From NCBI GenBank assembly GCA_018064665.1, contig JAGHUV010000012.1:1-40230 (forward strand): a DNA stretch of 40,230 bases, written 5' to 3'. Positions 1 through 7,299 of the stretch are shown piece after piece. Both the position numbers and the translations under genes were made by a program. Source of the DNA: Candidatus Crickella caballi (lineage in GTDB: Bacteria > Bacillota > Clostridia > Peptostreptococcales > Anaerovoracaceae). Positions within the stretch are counted from its first letter, which is position 1. Each line of letters opens with the position of its first letter. The notes below the pieces were generated by a model that did no database searches, had not been told where the DNA came from, and saw only the letters and a program-made list of their open reading frames with translations.

Positions 1-118
1 TATGATACCGTCTGCAAACAACTGCGACTGAATATCCGCTGCGATACAATTTAACAGCATGAAAGCGAGTTATTAATTCGTGTGGTAAATAACGTTGAGT
101 GCGTGTTATATTGTTCAT
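1..118 (-). CDS. IS transposase, N-terminal fragment (continues past the left edge)
   Basis: An open frame begins at ATG 118-116 on the minus strand and runs off the window after 39 codons. It encodes a basic N-terminus with a helix-turn-helix-like stretch (AVKLYRSGYSVAVVCRRYH). This resembles the DNA-binding start of DDE/integrase-type transposases of the IS3/IS481 group found in Clostridia. A purine-rich ribosome binding site (AGGAAAGGA) lies about 11 bases upstream. Only the first part is visible, so neither the catalytic DDE residues nor the intactness of the gene can be judged. The family call rests on resemblance of a short stretch; that it is a mobile-element protein is fairly likely, the exact IS family is not certain. 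Confidence 0.7.
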   Translation of the reverse strand, partial: MNNITRTQRYLPHELITRFHAVKLYRSGYSVAVVCRRYH

Positions 119-120
119 GG

Positions 121-180
121 CGATAGGATTCCTTTCCTTAGATGTTTTTGTGGTTATTAACATTCTGATGGAACCTATCG
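121..180 (-). repeat. Inverted repeat covering the transposase ribosome binding site
   Basis: CGATAGGATTCC (121-132) and GGAACCTATCG (170-180) are complementary apart from one bulged base, with a loop of about 37 bases. In the transposase mRNA the 3' arm ends two bases before the ATG and contains the GGA of the Shine-Dalgarno sequence. A transcript entering from outside the element would fold this hairpin and hide the start site, a known way that some IS elements avoid activation by read-through. Confidence 0.55.
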
Positions 181-243
181 CTTTTGTATATGCATGATGG
201 TGTCACATCAATTGTAGATCAACAGTGATCAGTAGTGGCACTA

Positions 244-281
244 TTGACACTATTGCATCGATTCCCGTATTAAGGTAAAAT
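244..281 (+). promoter_or_regulatory. Candidate promoter(s) for rbfA at the IS junction
   Basis: A consensus -35 TTGACA sits at 244-249, exactly at the proposed IS end and pointing outward. TATTAA at 268-273 gives an 18-base spacer. An alternative pair is TTGCAT (253-258) with TAAAAT (276-281), spacer 17. Either would start transcription ahead of rbfA. This is motif reading only. Confidence 0.4.
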
Positions 282-300
282 TATCAACTGCTGAAATGAA

Positions 301-353
301 CACAGAAGGGGATAATCTGTGTAGAGATACACTTTGAAGGCGAATATTTCGCC
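301..353 (+). other. Two small hairpins in the rbfA leader
   Basis: CACAGA (301-306) pairs with TCTGTG (316-321) across a 9-base loop. GGCGAA (339-344) pairs with TTCGCC (348-353) across TAT, just before the Shine-Dalgarno GGGAGG (357-362). Neither is followed by a U-run, so they do not look like terminators. A role in mRNA stability or rbfA translation is possible but unproven. Confidence 0.4.
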
Positions 354-369
354 ATAGGGAGGATTTTAC

Positions 370-771
370 ATGGCTAAACACAGAACGGGTCGTCTGAGTG
401 AGGAAATCAAGAAAAGCATCAGCAATTTCCTTATTAACGGAGCTAAGGACCCAAGACTCACATCAAGAATAATAAGCATCAGCGGTGTTGAGGTAACATC
501 GGACGGAAGCTATGCAACTGTGTATATTTCGCCGCTTTGCCTTTCGGATGAGGACAAGGAGCAGGTTGCTGCGGAAGTACTCGCCGGCTTTGCCAAAGCA
601 AAGGGCGCACTCAGATCCAAGGTTTCACGCGATATCAAGCTGAGACATACTCCGGAGCTTATTTTCAAGCTGGATTCATCCATGGATTACGGCAGGAAGA
701 TCGACTCTATACTTGAGGAGATCGCAGCTCAGCCTAAGAGCGACGACGTAGAGGCTGAGGAAGAGGAGTAG
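370..771 (+). CDS. rbfA: Ribosome-binding factor A
   Basis: RbfA binds the maturing 30S subunit near the 3' part of 16S rRNA and is needed for late small-subunit assembly and cold adaptation. The 133-residue product has the usual length. It starts with the family-type N-terminus (HRTGRLSEEIKKSIS), has the KH-like core with GVEVTSDGSYATVYIS, then RSKVSRDIKLRHTPELIFKLDSS, and ends with an acidic tail (from about residue 122) seen in many homologues. The ATG at 370 follows GGGAGG at good spacing. In most Firmicutes rbfA directly follows infB; here an IS end lies upstream instead. nrnA follows after 34 bases, so the two are probably co-transcribed. Confidence 0.96.
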   Translation: MAKHRTGRLSEEIKKSISNFLINGAKDPRLTSRIISISGVEVTSDGSYATVYISPLCLSDEDKEQVAAEVLAGFAKAKGALRSKVSRDIKLRHTPELIFKLDSSMDYGRKIDSILEEIAAQPKSDDVEAEEEE

Positions 772-805
772 GCAGCATTGTATAATTAAGGCGGATGAGA
801 TTGCT

Positions 806-1777
806 ATGATGAATGATTCAATCAGAAGTATTGCAACAATAATAAGAGAGCTTGACGGCATACTGATTTTCCCGCACATCAATATGGACGGGGATGCACT
901 CGGATCATGCTCGGCCTTGTGCCTCGCACTTCGCAGTCTTGGCAAGAAGGCTTATGTCATGATTGACCAGCCTGTGCCTAAGAATCTGGATTTCCTGGAA
1001 TGCGGCTGCTGCACTGATGATGACAGCGTACTGGATGAGGTAAATCTGTCACTTATGATAGACTGCAGCGGAATGAAAAGAATCAAGGGCAGAGAAGCTG
1101 CGTGGAACAGGGGCAAGCTCAAGGGCTGTATCGACCACCATCAGAAGGGCATGACTGATATCAGATATGACTTTTTCAGAACAGAGCCGATGACAGCTGC
1201 AACAGGTGAGATAATTTACAATCTCATCAAGGCACTTGACGTCGAAATAACTCTGGATATTGCCAACTGCATTTTCGCAGCCATTACAACGGATACAGGC
1301 AATTTCCAGCACTCAAATACCACAAAACAGTCACATGACATATGCGGACTTTTCTACAAGATCGAAGGCTTCGATTCCAAGAAGATTTCTGCGCTCATCT
1401 ACGACAGACGCTCCAAAGAGGCTCTGCGCATGGAGAGTAAGGTACTGGGCTCGCTGAATTTCTACGGAAACGGACAGATTGCTGTCGGAGTCGTTTCACA
1501 GGCTTTACTTGAGGAATGTGGATGCACCATGGATGAGACCGAAGGACTGATTCAGCGTATTATGAGCATCGATGGAATTGAGATCGGAGTTCTGTTCAAG
1601 CAGAATCCGGATTGCGTACGCGCAAGCATTCGTGCCAAGAACTATGCCAATGTTGAGTCTGTTGCACGCAAATTTGACGGCGGAGGACATGTAAGAGCTT
1701 CCGGGTGTACTTTCTACGGAACTCTTGAGGAGGCAGAGCAGGATCTTGTTCCTGAGCTGAGCAAATTACTTAAATGA
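806..1777 (+). CDS. nrnA: DHH-family oligoribonuclease / pAp phosphatase
   Basis: This is a DHH/DHHA1 phosphoesterase of the NrnA type, which degrades 2-5 nt RNAs (nanoRNA) and dephosphorylates 3'-phosphoadenosine 5'-phosphate in the cytoplasm. The N-terminal DHH domain shows metal ligands H24, D28 and D30 (HINMDGD), D86 (MIDCSG) and the DHH triad at 110-112. The DHHA1 domain near the C-terminus has the substrate-binding GGGH at about 293-296. At 323 residues the length is typical. Two adjacent ATGs (806, 809) could both serve; AAGGCGG lies upstream. The stop overlaps the truB start by four bases (ATGA), suggesting translational coupling in the rbfA-nrnA-truB-ribF operon. Confidence 0.94.
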   Translation: MMNDSIRSIATIIRELDGILIFPHINMDGDALGSCSALCLALRSLGKKAYVMIDQPVPKNLDFLECGCCTDDDSVLDEVNLSLMIDCSGMKRIKGREAAWNRGKLKGCIDHHQKGMTDIRYDFFRTEPMTAATGEIIYNLIKALDVEITLDIANCIFAAITTDTGNFQHSNTTKQSHDICGLFYKIEGFDSKKISALIYDRRSKEALRMESKVLGSLNFYGNGQIAVGVVSQALLEECGCTMDETEGLIQRIMSIDGIEIGVLFKQNPDCVRASIRAKNYANVESVARKFDGGGHVRASGCTFYGTLEEAEQDLVPELSKLLK

Positions 1778-2760
1778 TTACTGAAGGAATTCTAAATATT
1801 AATAAGCCTGAGGGATGGACCTCACAGGATGTGTGCGCTAAGCTGCGCGGCAGGCTTCACATTAAGAAGATAGGGCACACCGGCACATTGGATCCAATGG
1901 CAACAGGTGTGCTTCCTGTTTGTATAGGACGTGCGACACGCATAATTGAGTACTATGACAAGGACTTAAAATCTTATCATGCGACGATGAAGCTCGGTGT
2001 TGTTACCGACACTCTTGATATTACCGGAGAGGTCCTTGAAGAGACGCCTGTACGCATTATCGATGAGACTGCCAAAACATCCGAGGCCTCCTGCACCGAT
2101 ACACAGTATACTGACGCCTGCGTTAAGATGATTGTGAATTCGGATATTAAGAGGGCTTTTGCCGAATACACCGGAGAAATCGTACAGATACCGCCAAAGT
2201 ATTCAGCACTCAAAATCGGAGGAAGAAGAGCTTATGACCTCGCAAGAGAGGGCAAGGAAGTTGAAATCAAGGCTCGTACCATTACAGTAGCATCCAATGA
2301 GATTACTTTGATCGATGCGGAAGCTGCTGTGATCGAGTTTGATGTAGTGTGCTCCAAAGGCACATATATTCGCACCATCTGCGATGATATAGGAAGACAG
2401 CTTGGATGCGGAGCAACTATGACAGCGCTGATAAGAACCTCAAACGGCTATTTCAGGCTGGAGGATGCGCTTGAGCTTAAAGACGTCATAGAGATGACTG
2501 ATGAGGAGCTTGAAAAGCATATAATACCTGCGGATGAGACGCTGAAGATGCCGGGAACGGTCCTGCTTGACAATAACAGAGTTATAGCATTCAGGAATGG
2601 ACACAGCTCATCAGGCAGGACATATGAGATTATCGAGACCGGACGTTTTGATAATATATACAAGGTATATTCTAAGAAGGATAAAAATACGCACGGAGAC
2701 TTTCTGGGAATGGGTGAGATAAGAGAGGGCGAGCTTGTTCCAAGCAAGGTTATGATATAG
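1774..2760 (+). CDS. truB: tRNA pseudouridine-55 synthase
   Basis: TruB isomerises U55 in the T-loop of tRNAs. The catalytic motif GHTGTLDPMATG is at about 34-45 with the nucleophile Asp40. Further family motifs are IPPKYSALKIGGRRAYDLAREG and the core strand CSKGTYIRTICDDIG. The product is 328 residues, slightly long, because about 25 extra residues (roughly 95-125) lie between the first core segment and the IPPKYSA motif. The C-terminal part is a PUA-like tail. The start overlaps the nrnA stop by four bases and has only a weak Shine-Dalgarno of its own, so it probably relies on coupling. ribF begins two bases after its stop. Confidence 0.95.
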   Translation: MITEGILNINKPEGWTSQDVCAKLRGRLHIKKIGHTGTLDPMATGVLPVCIGRATRIIEYYDKDLKSYHATMKLGVVTDTLDITGEVLEETPVRIIDETAKTSEASCTDTQYTDACVKMIVNSDIKRAFAEYTGEIVQIPPKYSALKIGGRRAYDLAREGKEVEIKARTITVASNEITLIDAEAAVIEFDVVCSKGTYIRTICDDIGRQLGCGATMTALIRTSNGYFRLEDALELKDVIEMTDEELEKHIIPADETLKMPGTVLLDNNRVIAFRNGHSSSGRTYEIIETGRFDNIYKVYSKKDKNTHGDFLGMGEIREGELVPSKVMI

Positions 2761-2762
2761 AG

Positions 2763-3704
2763 ATGCAGATTATTAATTCATTAAATGACATTAAAACAGA
2801 AGAAAGAACGGCGATTGCTCTTGGCAATTTTGATGGCATTCATGTCGGACACAGAGCCATTCTGGAGGACGCAATCAGGATTGCTGCAGAGAGAGGCCTG
2901 AAGTCTGTATGCTATACATTCTCCAATCATCCTTTTAATTATATTATGAACAGGGATGAGAACGATCCGGATGGTATCAAGCTTATCTGCACCGAGGAGC
3001 AGAAGATCAGAATGCTCGAGGAAATGGGCTTTGACATTCTTGTCAATGTGCCTTTTGACGGGCAGATGATGACTATGAGAGCGATGGACTTCATTGAGGA
3101 TGTACTCGTAAACGGACTTAATGCTGCGGCTGTTTGTGTCGGATTTAACTATTCGTTCGGAGCAAGAGCCGAGGGTAAGTCTGAAATGCTTATAAGAGAG
3201 GGCCTGAAGCACGATATCGATGTAAGAGTTCATGATGCTGTTGCAGTTGACGGAAAGGTAGTAAGCTCCACGCTGATAAGAAAGACAATTGCAGAAGGAG
3301 ATATGGAGAAGGTGGCGCTGTACCTTGGCAGAGATTATGCGTTTGAGGGTATAGTACAGACCGGTCGCAGAATAGGCTCAACAATAGGCTTCCCGACGGC
3401 CAATCTTCCTGCGCCTGTCAACAGAGCGCTTCCTTGCGACGGCGTGTATTTCGGTCGTATAGAGCTCAGAGGAGAAAGCCGCAGATGCATTATTAATATG
3501 GGATGCAATCCTACTGTTTCGGACGGCAGTATCAAGACGATTGAAACTCATATTTTCGACTATGACGGAGGCGACTGCTACGGAGAGAAGATAGCTGTAT
3601 ATTTCGAGCATTTTCACAGACCGGAGATGCAGTTTGCCGATAAGGAGGAGCTTCACAGACAGATCGCTTCGGACTGCGAGGAGGCCAAAGCGTTCAGAGT
3701 CTGA
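2763..3704 (+). CDS. ribF: Bifunctional riboflavin kinase / FAD synthetase
   Basis: RibF phosphorylates riboflavin to FMN and adenylates FMN to FAD. The N-terminal nucleotidyltransferase domain has GNFDGIHVGHRAIL at about 22-35 (GxxHxGH-type ATP site) and VGFNYSFGARAEG; STLIRKTIAEGDMEKV links to the kinase domain. The riboflavin kinase domain begins with GRRIGSTIGFPTANL at about 199-213 and continues with GVYFGRI and INMGCNPTV. At 313 residues it has standard length. It begins two bases after truB, so it is the last gene of the rbfA operon. No FMN riboswitch precedes it. The next gene, rpsO, has its own promoter. Confidence 0.95.
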   Translation: MQIINSLNDIKTEERTAIALGNFDGIHVGHRAILEDAIRIAAERGLKSVCYTFSNHPFNYIMNRDENDPDGIKLICTEEQKIRMLEEMGFDILVNVPFDGQMMTMRAMDFIEDVLVNGLNAAAVCVGFNYSFGARAEGKSEMLIREGLKHDIDVRVHDAVAVDGKVVSSTLIRKTIAEGDMEKVALYLGRDYAFEGIVQTGRRIGSTIGFPTANLPAPVNRALPCDGVYFGRIELRGESRRCIINMGCNPTVSDGSIKTIETHIFDYDGGDCYGEKIAVYFEHFHRPEMQFADKEELHRQIASDCEEAKAFRV

Positions 3705-3743
3705 ATTCGTTAAAATATTAGGCTTTAATAAATAAAAATATTA

Positions 3744-3772
3744 TAGACATTACGGCTGTCTTATGTTAATAT
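3744..3772 (+). promoter_or_regulatory. Promoter for rpsO
   Basis: TAGACA (3744-3749) and TAATAT (3767-3772) are 17 bases apart, and TG at 3764-3765 gives an extended -10. Transcription would begin near 3779, about 105 bases before rpsO. The region between ribF and this promoter is AT-rich with no clear terminator. Confidence 0.55.
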
Positions 3773-3778
3773 AGCAAC

Positions 3779-3884
3779 GTTGTCGTAATGACAGCACAAT
3801 ACAATATCAATACCCATGCCGCAGTAATGCGTTTCTCCGACGGTTACGCAGCTTGGGTGAACTGAAGAAAAGGAGAATTTTTTT
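3779..3884 (+). promoter_or_regulatory. Structured rpsO leader, candidate S15 autoregulatory site
   Basis: The leader can fold into a small hairpin (TGTC 3781-3784 with GACA 3790-3793) and a larger element closed by ACCCA (3812-3816) with TGGGT (3854-3858). Inside it, GTAA (3823-3826) can pair with TTAC (3844-3847), or alternatively TGCG (3827-3830) with CGCA (3847-3850); the two pairings exclude each other. The structure ends a few bases before AGGAG of rpsO. S15 represses its own translation in many bacteria through leader structures that vary in form. The assignment is by position and foldability, not by a recognised consensus. Confidence 0.4.
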
Positions 3885-4151
3885 ATGCTTACTAAAGAGA
3901 AGAAGACTGAAATCATCAAAGAGTATGCCATCAAGGAAGGCGATACAGGTTCCCCGGAGGTTCAGGTTGCTATTCTGACTTACAGAATCAACGACCTTAA
4001 CGAGCACCTTAAGGCAAACCACAATGACTATCATTCAAGAAGAGGACTTCTGAAGATGGTAGGTCAGAGAAGAAACCTTCTTAAGTACCTGAAGAGCGTA
4101 GATATCGAGAGATACAGAACTCTCATCGCACGTCTGGGACTGAGAAAGTAA
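3885..4151 (+). CDS. rpsO: 30S ribosomal protein S15
   Basis: S15 is a primary binding protein of the 16S rRNA central domain. The 88-residue product has the standard length and motifs: [17 protein letters not shown], the HxxDxHSRRGLL-type motif as [19 protein letters not shown], and the ending [12 protein letters not shown]. The ATG at 3885 follows AGGAG. It has its own promoter and leader and is followed by a strong terminator, then pnp. The rpsO-pnp order is conserved widely. Confidence 0.98.
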   Translation: MLTKEKKTEIIKEYAIKEGDTGSPEVQVAILTYRINDLNEHLKANHNDYHSRRGLLKMVGQRRNLLKYLKSVDIERYRTLIARLGLRK

Positions 4152-4161
4152 TTGAGGCAAT

Positions 4162-4189
4162 AAAGCGGGAGTGCATATGCTCCCGCTTT
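4162..4189 (+). terminator. rpsO terminator
   Basis: AAAGCGGGAG (4162-4171) pairs perfectly with CTCCCGCTTT (4180-4189) over an 8-base loop. The following GCTTGTATATTTG is T-rich but not a clean run, so termination may be partial and allow some read-through into pnp. Confidence 0.8.
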
Positions 4190-4273
4190 GCTTGTATATT
4201 TGTTAAATTAGGCGCGACGGAGACGTGCCGAACCCATGGTGTTAAGTGAATTAACAGGAAGGAGTTGTTAATT

Positions 4274-6391
4274 ATGGGTAGATATGAAGATTATAAAGTT
4301 TACAAGACAGCAGTAGGCGGAAGACTGGTTCAGTTCGAAATCGGTAAGATTTGCGAGCAGGCTAACGGCCAGGTTACTCTCAGATACGGTGATACAGTTG
4401 TAAGCTGTGTTGTTGTAGCAAGCAAGGAGCCAAAGCAGGACGTTGATTTCTTCCCGCTGACATGCAATTTTGAAGAAAAGATGTACGCTATCGGAAAGAT
4501 TCCGGGTGGATATCTTAAGAGAGAGGGGCGTCCTACAGACAAGGCTACACTCGTATCTAGACTGATCGACAGACCACTCAGACCTCTTTTCCCAAAGGGA
4601 TACAGAAACGACGTAGTAGTTACTGCTACTGCTCTGTCTGTTGATCCTGACTGCTCACCGGAAGTAGCATCACTGATGGGAACTTCCGCTGCTATCGCTA
4701 TTTCGGACATTCCTTGGGATGGCCCGACTGCAGGCGTTGTTGTCGGAAGAGTTGACGGTGATTTCGTCATCAACCCTACAACAGAGCAGAGAGCTGTTTC
4801 AGATCTCAACCTTACAGTATGCGGTACTGAAGAAGCTATCATGATGGTAGAGGCAGGCGCTAACGAGCTTCCTGAAGATCAGATGCTCGAGGCTATTCTT
4901 TATGGACATGAAGAAATCAAGAACATCTGCCGCTTCATCAAGGAGATCGTTGCTGAAGTTGGTAAGGAAAAGCAGGAATACAAGGTATTCAAGGCAGGCG
5001 AGGACGTTGATGCTGCAGTAAGAGAGTATGCTACACAGAAGATGGTAGATGCTATCTACACTGAAGATAAGCAGGAGAGACTTGCCAACATGGACGCTGT
5101 AGCTGTAGATGCCAAGGAGCATTTTGCCGAGGAATTCGAAGGCAGAATGGCTGAGGTTGACGAGGTTCTCTATAACATCAAGAAGGAACAGGTTCGTTCA
5201 AGAATTCTTGAAGAAGGCGTTCGTCCTGACAACAGAGCACTCAACGAAATCAGACCTCTTTGGAGTGAGACAGGCTTCCTGCCAAGAGCTCACGGAACAG
5301 GACTGTTCAAGAGAGGACAGACTCAGGTTCTGTCAGTTTGCACTCTTGCACCACTCAGCGAGGCTCAGTACCTTGATGGTATCGATACAGATCAGACTCG
5401 CAAGAGATATATGCATCAGTATAATTTCCCTGGTTACTGCACAGGTGAAGCTAAGGCTTCAAGATCACCGGGACGTCGTGAAATCGGACATGGCGCTCTG
5501 GCAGAGAGAGCTCTGCTTCCTGTAATTCCAAGCGAGGAAGAGTTCCCATATGCAATCAGAGTCGTATCTGAGGTTCTTTCATCCAACGGTTCATCTTCCA
5601 TGGCTTCAACATGTGGATCATGTCTGGCACTTATGGATGCCGGTGTTCCAATCAAGAAGCCTGTAAGCGGTATCGCTATGGGTCTTATTGAGGGATTCAA
5701 TGAAGACGGTTCCAGCAAGTTCGCAATCCTGTCCGATATTCAGGGCATGGAGGACTTCCTCGGAGACATGGACTTCAAGGTAACAGGAACTCCTGATGGT
5801 GTAACAGCACTTCAGATGGATATCAAGGTTCACGGACTGAACAGAGAAATACTTAAGCAGGCACTTGATCAGGCCAAGGTCGGTCGTGCTCATATCCTTG
5901 AGAATATGCTTGAAGAGATTGCTGCTCCTCGCGAAGAGATGAGCAAGTTCGCTCCAAGATGCATCAGCATGAGAGTTGATCCTGACAAGGTTAGAATCGT
6001 TATCGGACCTGGAGGAAAGACTATCAACAAGATCGTTGAAGAGACAGGTGTTAAGATTGATATTTCCGATGAGGATGTCGGACTCATTTCAATCTATGCA
6101 AGCGATATGGAGAGCGCTGAGGCAGCTAAGAAGCACATCGAACTTCTCACCAAAGAAGTTGAGGTAGGAGAGACTTATGAAGGCGAAGTAAAGAGAATCA
6201 TGAACTTCGGAGCTTTCATTGAAATTCTTCCTGGCAAGGAAGGTCTGCTGCACATCTCCAAGATGGCTAACCACAGGGTTGAGAAGGTTGAAGATGTAAT
6301 GAACATCGGAGATAAGGTAACTGTAAAGGTAACTGAAATCGACAGTCAGAACAGAATCAATCTTTCAAGAAAAGAGCTTGTAGAAGACTAA
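4274..6391 (+). CDS. pnp: Polyribonucleotide nucleotidyltransferase (PNPase)
   Basis: PNPase is a trimeric 3'-5' phosphorolytic exoribonuclease of mRNA decay. Two RNase PH domains are present: the first has EKMYAIGKIPGGYLKREG and RLIDRPLRPLFP; the second has GYCTGEAKASRSPGRREIGH, NGSSSMASTCG and the active-site DIQGMEDFLGDMDFKVTG. A KH domain follows (IGPGGKTINKI, near residue 577) and a C-terminal S1 domain (about 630-700, FGAFIEILPGKEGLLHISK). The frame is open from a TTG nine bases earlier, but ATG 4274 is chosen because AAGGAG at 4259-4264 sits nine bases before it. This gives 705 residues, normal for Firmicutes. A hairpin with GTTAA/TTAAC lies just upstream. Confidence 0.97.
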   Translation: MGRYEDYKVYKTAVGGRLVQFEIGKICEQANGQVTLRYGDTVVSCVVVASKEPKQDVDFFPLTCNFEEKMYAIGKIPGGYLKREGRPTDKATLVSRLIDRPLRPLFPKGYRNDVVVTATALSVDPDCSPEVASLMGTSAAIAISDIPWDGPTAGVVVGRVDGDFVINPTTEQRAVSDLNLTVCGTEEAIMMVEAGANELPEDQMLEAILYGHEEIKNICRFIKEIVAEVGKEKQEYKVFKAGEDVDAAVREYATQKMVDAIYTEDKQERLANMDAVAVDAKEHFAEEFEGRMAEVDEVLYNIKKEQVRSRILEEGVRPDNRALNEIRPLWSETGFLPRAHGTGLFKRGQTQVLSVCTLAPLSEAQYLDGIDTDQTRKRYMHQYNFPGYCTGEAKASRSPGRREIGHGALAERALLPVIPSEEEFPYAIRVVSEVLSSNGSSSMASTCGSCLALMDAGVPIKKPVSGIAMGLIEGFNEDGSSKFAILSDIQGMEDFLGDMDFKVTGTPDGVTALQMDIKVHGLNREILKQALDQAKVGRAHILENMLEEIAAPREEMSKFAPRCISMRVDPDKVRIVIGPGGKTINKIVEETGVKIDISDEDVGLISIYASDMESAEAAKKHIELLTKEVEVGETYEGEVKRIMNFGAFIEILPGKEGLLHISKMANHRVEKVEDVMNIGDKVTVKVTEIDSQNRINLSRKELVED

Positions 6392-6404
6392 TTGATATAT
6401 GAAT

Positions 6405-6445
6405 AAAAAGTGGGTCTTGGGGACTGTCCCTAAGATCCGCTTTTT
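6405..6445 (+). terminator. pnp terminator
   Basis: A 19-base stem (6405-6423 with 6427-6445) containing three G-U pairs and a 3-base loop (CTG), ending in TTTTT. It opens with AAAAAG on the other side. It stands 14 bases after the pnp stop and 17 bases before the next gene. Confidence 0.85.
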
Positions 6446-6462
6446 GTTATAATCAACGTGGT

Positions 6463-7299
6463 ATGCTAAAGAAAAGATATGACACAGTTAAAGTAATATT
6501 GTTCGCAACAGCATTCTTCGCATGTGCTATGTTCATTCTGTGGAGAGTTAATGCGGCAGTTCATTTACGGACTCAGACCATTGTATTTACAACACTGGCA
6601 CTGGGGTATCTTGTAGTATCAAGATCGATTTCCATTACAATAGGACGTAATGCCGAAGTAGTAGAACAGCCTATGGACTATCCGCCTGATGGTATCGACC
6701 CTATTCAGAGCGGATGCGTAATCGATGGAATAATTAACAACAGAGACATTACCGCAGCCTTCTTCTATATGGCTCAGAAGGGATATTTTACGATAAGAGA
6801 GTATGAACGCAAGCAGTTTGTGTTCGAATACATTCAGTCGCCTAAATACGAGCACAAAGCAATGATTGCCTTGTTTAATGCCATATTTGGCGACGGCAGG
6901 GAGAAGGCTGTCAAGCTCACTGAATGCGCAGACCGGATAAAAGAGGCTTTACCTAAAGTGAAGAAAAACTCAATAAAGAGCATTTCTTCTAAGAAGAACA
7001 AAGAAATTGCAAATATCACCGGAAAGGTGCAGGGCTTTAAGAACAGACTTATAAGCAACAGGGGAGAGCATGCGGAGGCTCTTATTGCCGCGGATCCGGA
7101 GTATGTATACAAGGTGTTTCCGTATGCATATTCATTTTCGGTCACTGCCAAATTAGCGAGAAACTTTGACTTCGACAACATCGACCCACCGACCTGGTAT
7201 GTACCTTACGGAGTGGACGAGGACTATAAATTTGATGTTGTTGTATATAACTCAATTGTTAAAAACCTGTTGGAACAGCTTAACAAGGAAGTATTTTAG
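6463..7299 (+). CDS. DUF2207-type membrane protein, short form
   Basis: The 278-residue product has a hydrophobic N-terminus forming two membrane segments (about 9-28 and 38-55). A cytoplasmic part then resembles the C-terminal half of DUF2207 (YciQ-like) proteins: PMDYPPDGIDPIQSGCVIDG, RDITAAFFYMAQKGYFTI and PYAYSFSVTAKLARNFD. In the usual architecture a large extracytoplasmic domain precedes these segments; it is missing here, so this is a short variant. The function of the family is unknown. There is no good Shine-Dalgarno before ATG 6463. The stop overlaps the ppk1 GTG start by one base, so the two are very probably co-translated, which hints at a link with polyphosphate metabolism or envelope stress. 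That link is inference. Confidence 0.75.
   Translation: MLKKRYDTVKVILFATAFFACAMFILWRVNAAVHLRTQTIVFTTLALGYLVVSRSISITIGRNAEVVEQPMDYPPDGIDPIQSGCVIDGIINNRDITAAFFYMAQKGYFTIREYERKQFVFEYIQSPKYEHKAMIALFNAIFGDGREKAVKLTECADRIKEALPKVKKNSIKSISSKKNKEIANITGKVQGFKNRLISNRGEHAEALIAADPEYVYKVFPYAYSFSVTAKLARNFDFDNIDPPTWYVPYGVDEDYKFDVVVYNSIVKNLLEQLNKEVF

Larger units (their letters stand above)
1..249 (-). mobile_element. Probable insertion-sequence end (left portion cut by the window)
   Basis: The transposase start at 118 is preceded, on its own strand, by about 130 bases of non-coding sequence with repeated motifs. Reading the minus strand from 249, the sequence starts TGTCAATAGTGCCACT and returns to TGACA about 45 bases later. 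CACTATTG is repeated directly at 239-246 and 248-255. These are typical of terminal repeats and transposase binding sites. The boundary at about 249 is inferred; the other end of the element and a target duplication would be needed to fix it. Confidence 0.45.

Noticed and set aside
2740-2765. FMN riboswitch before ribF
   Set aside because: ribF begins two bases after truB and no RFN-type sequence is nearby.
3705-3745. Terminator after ribF
   Set aside because: The AT-rich bases contain repeated AATATT but no GC-containing stem with a U-run.
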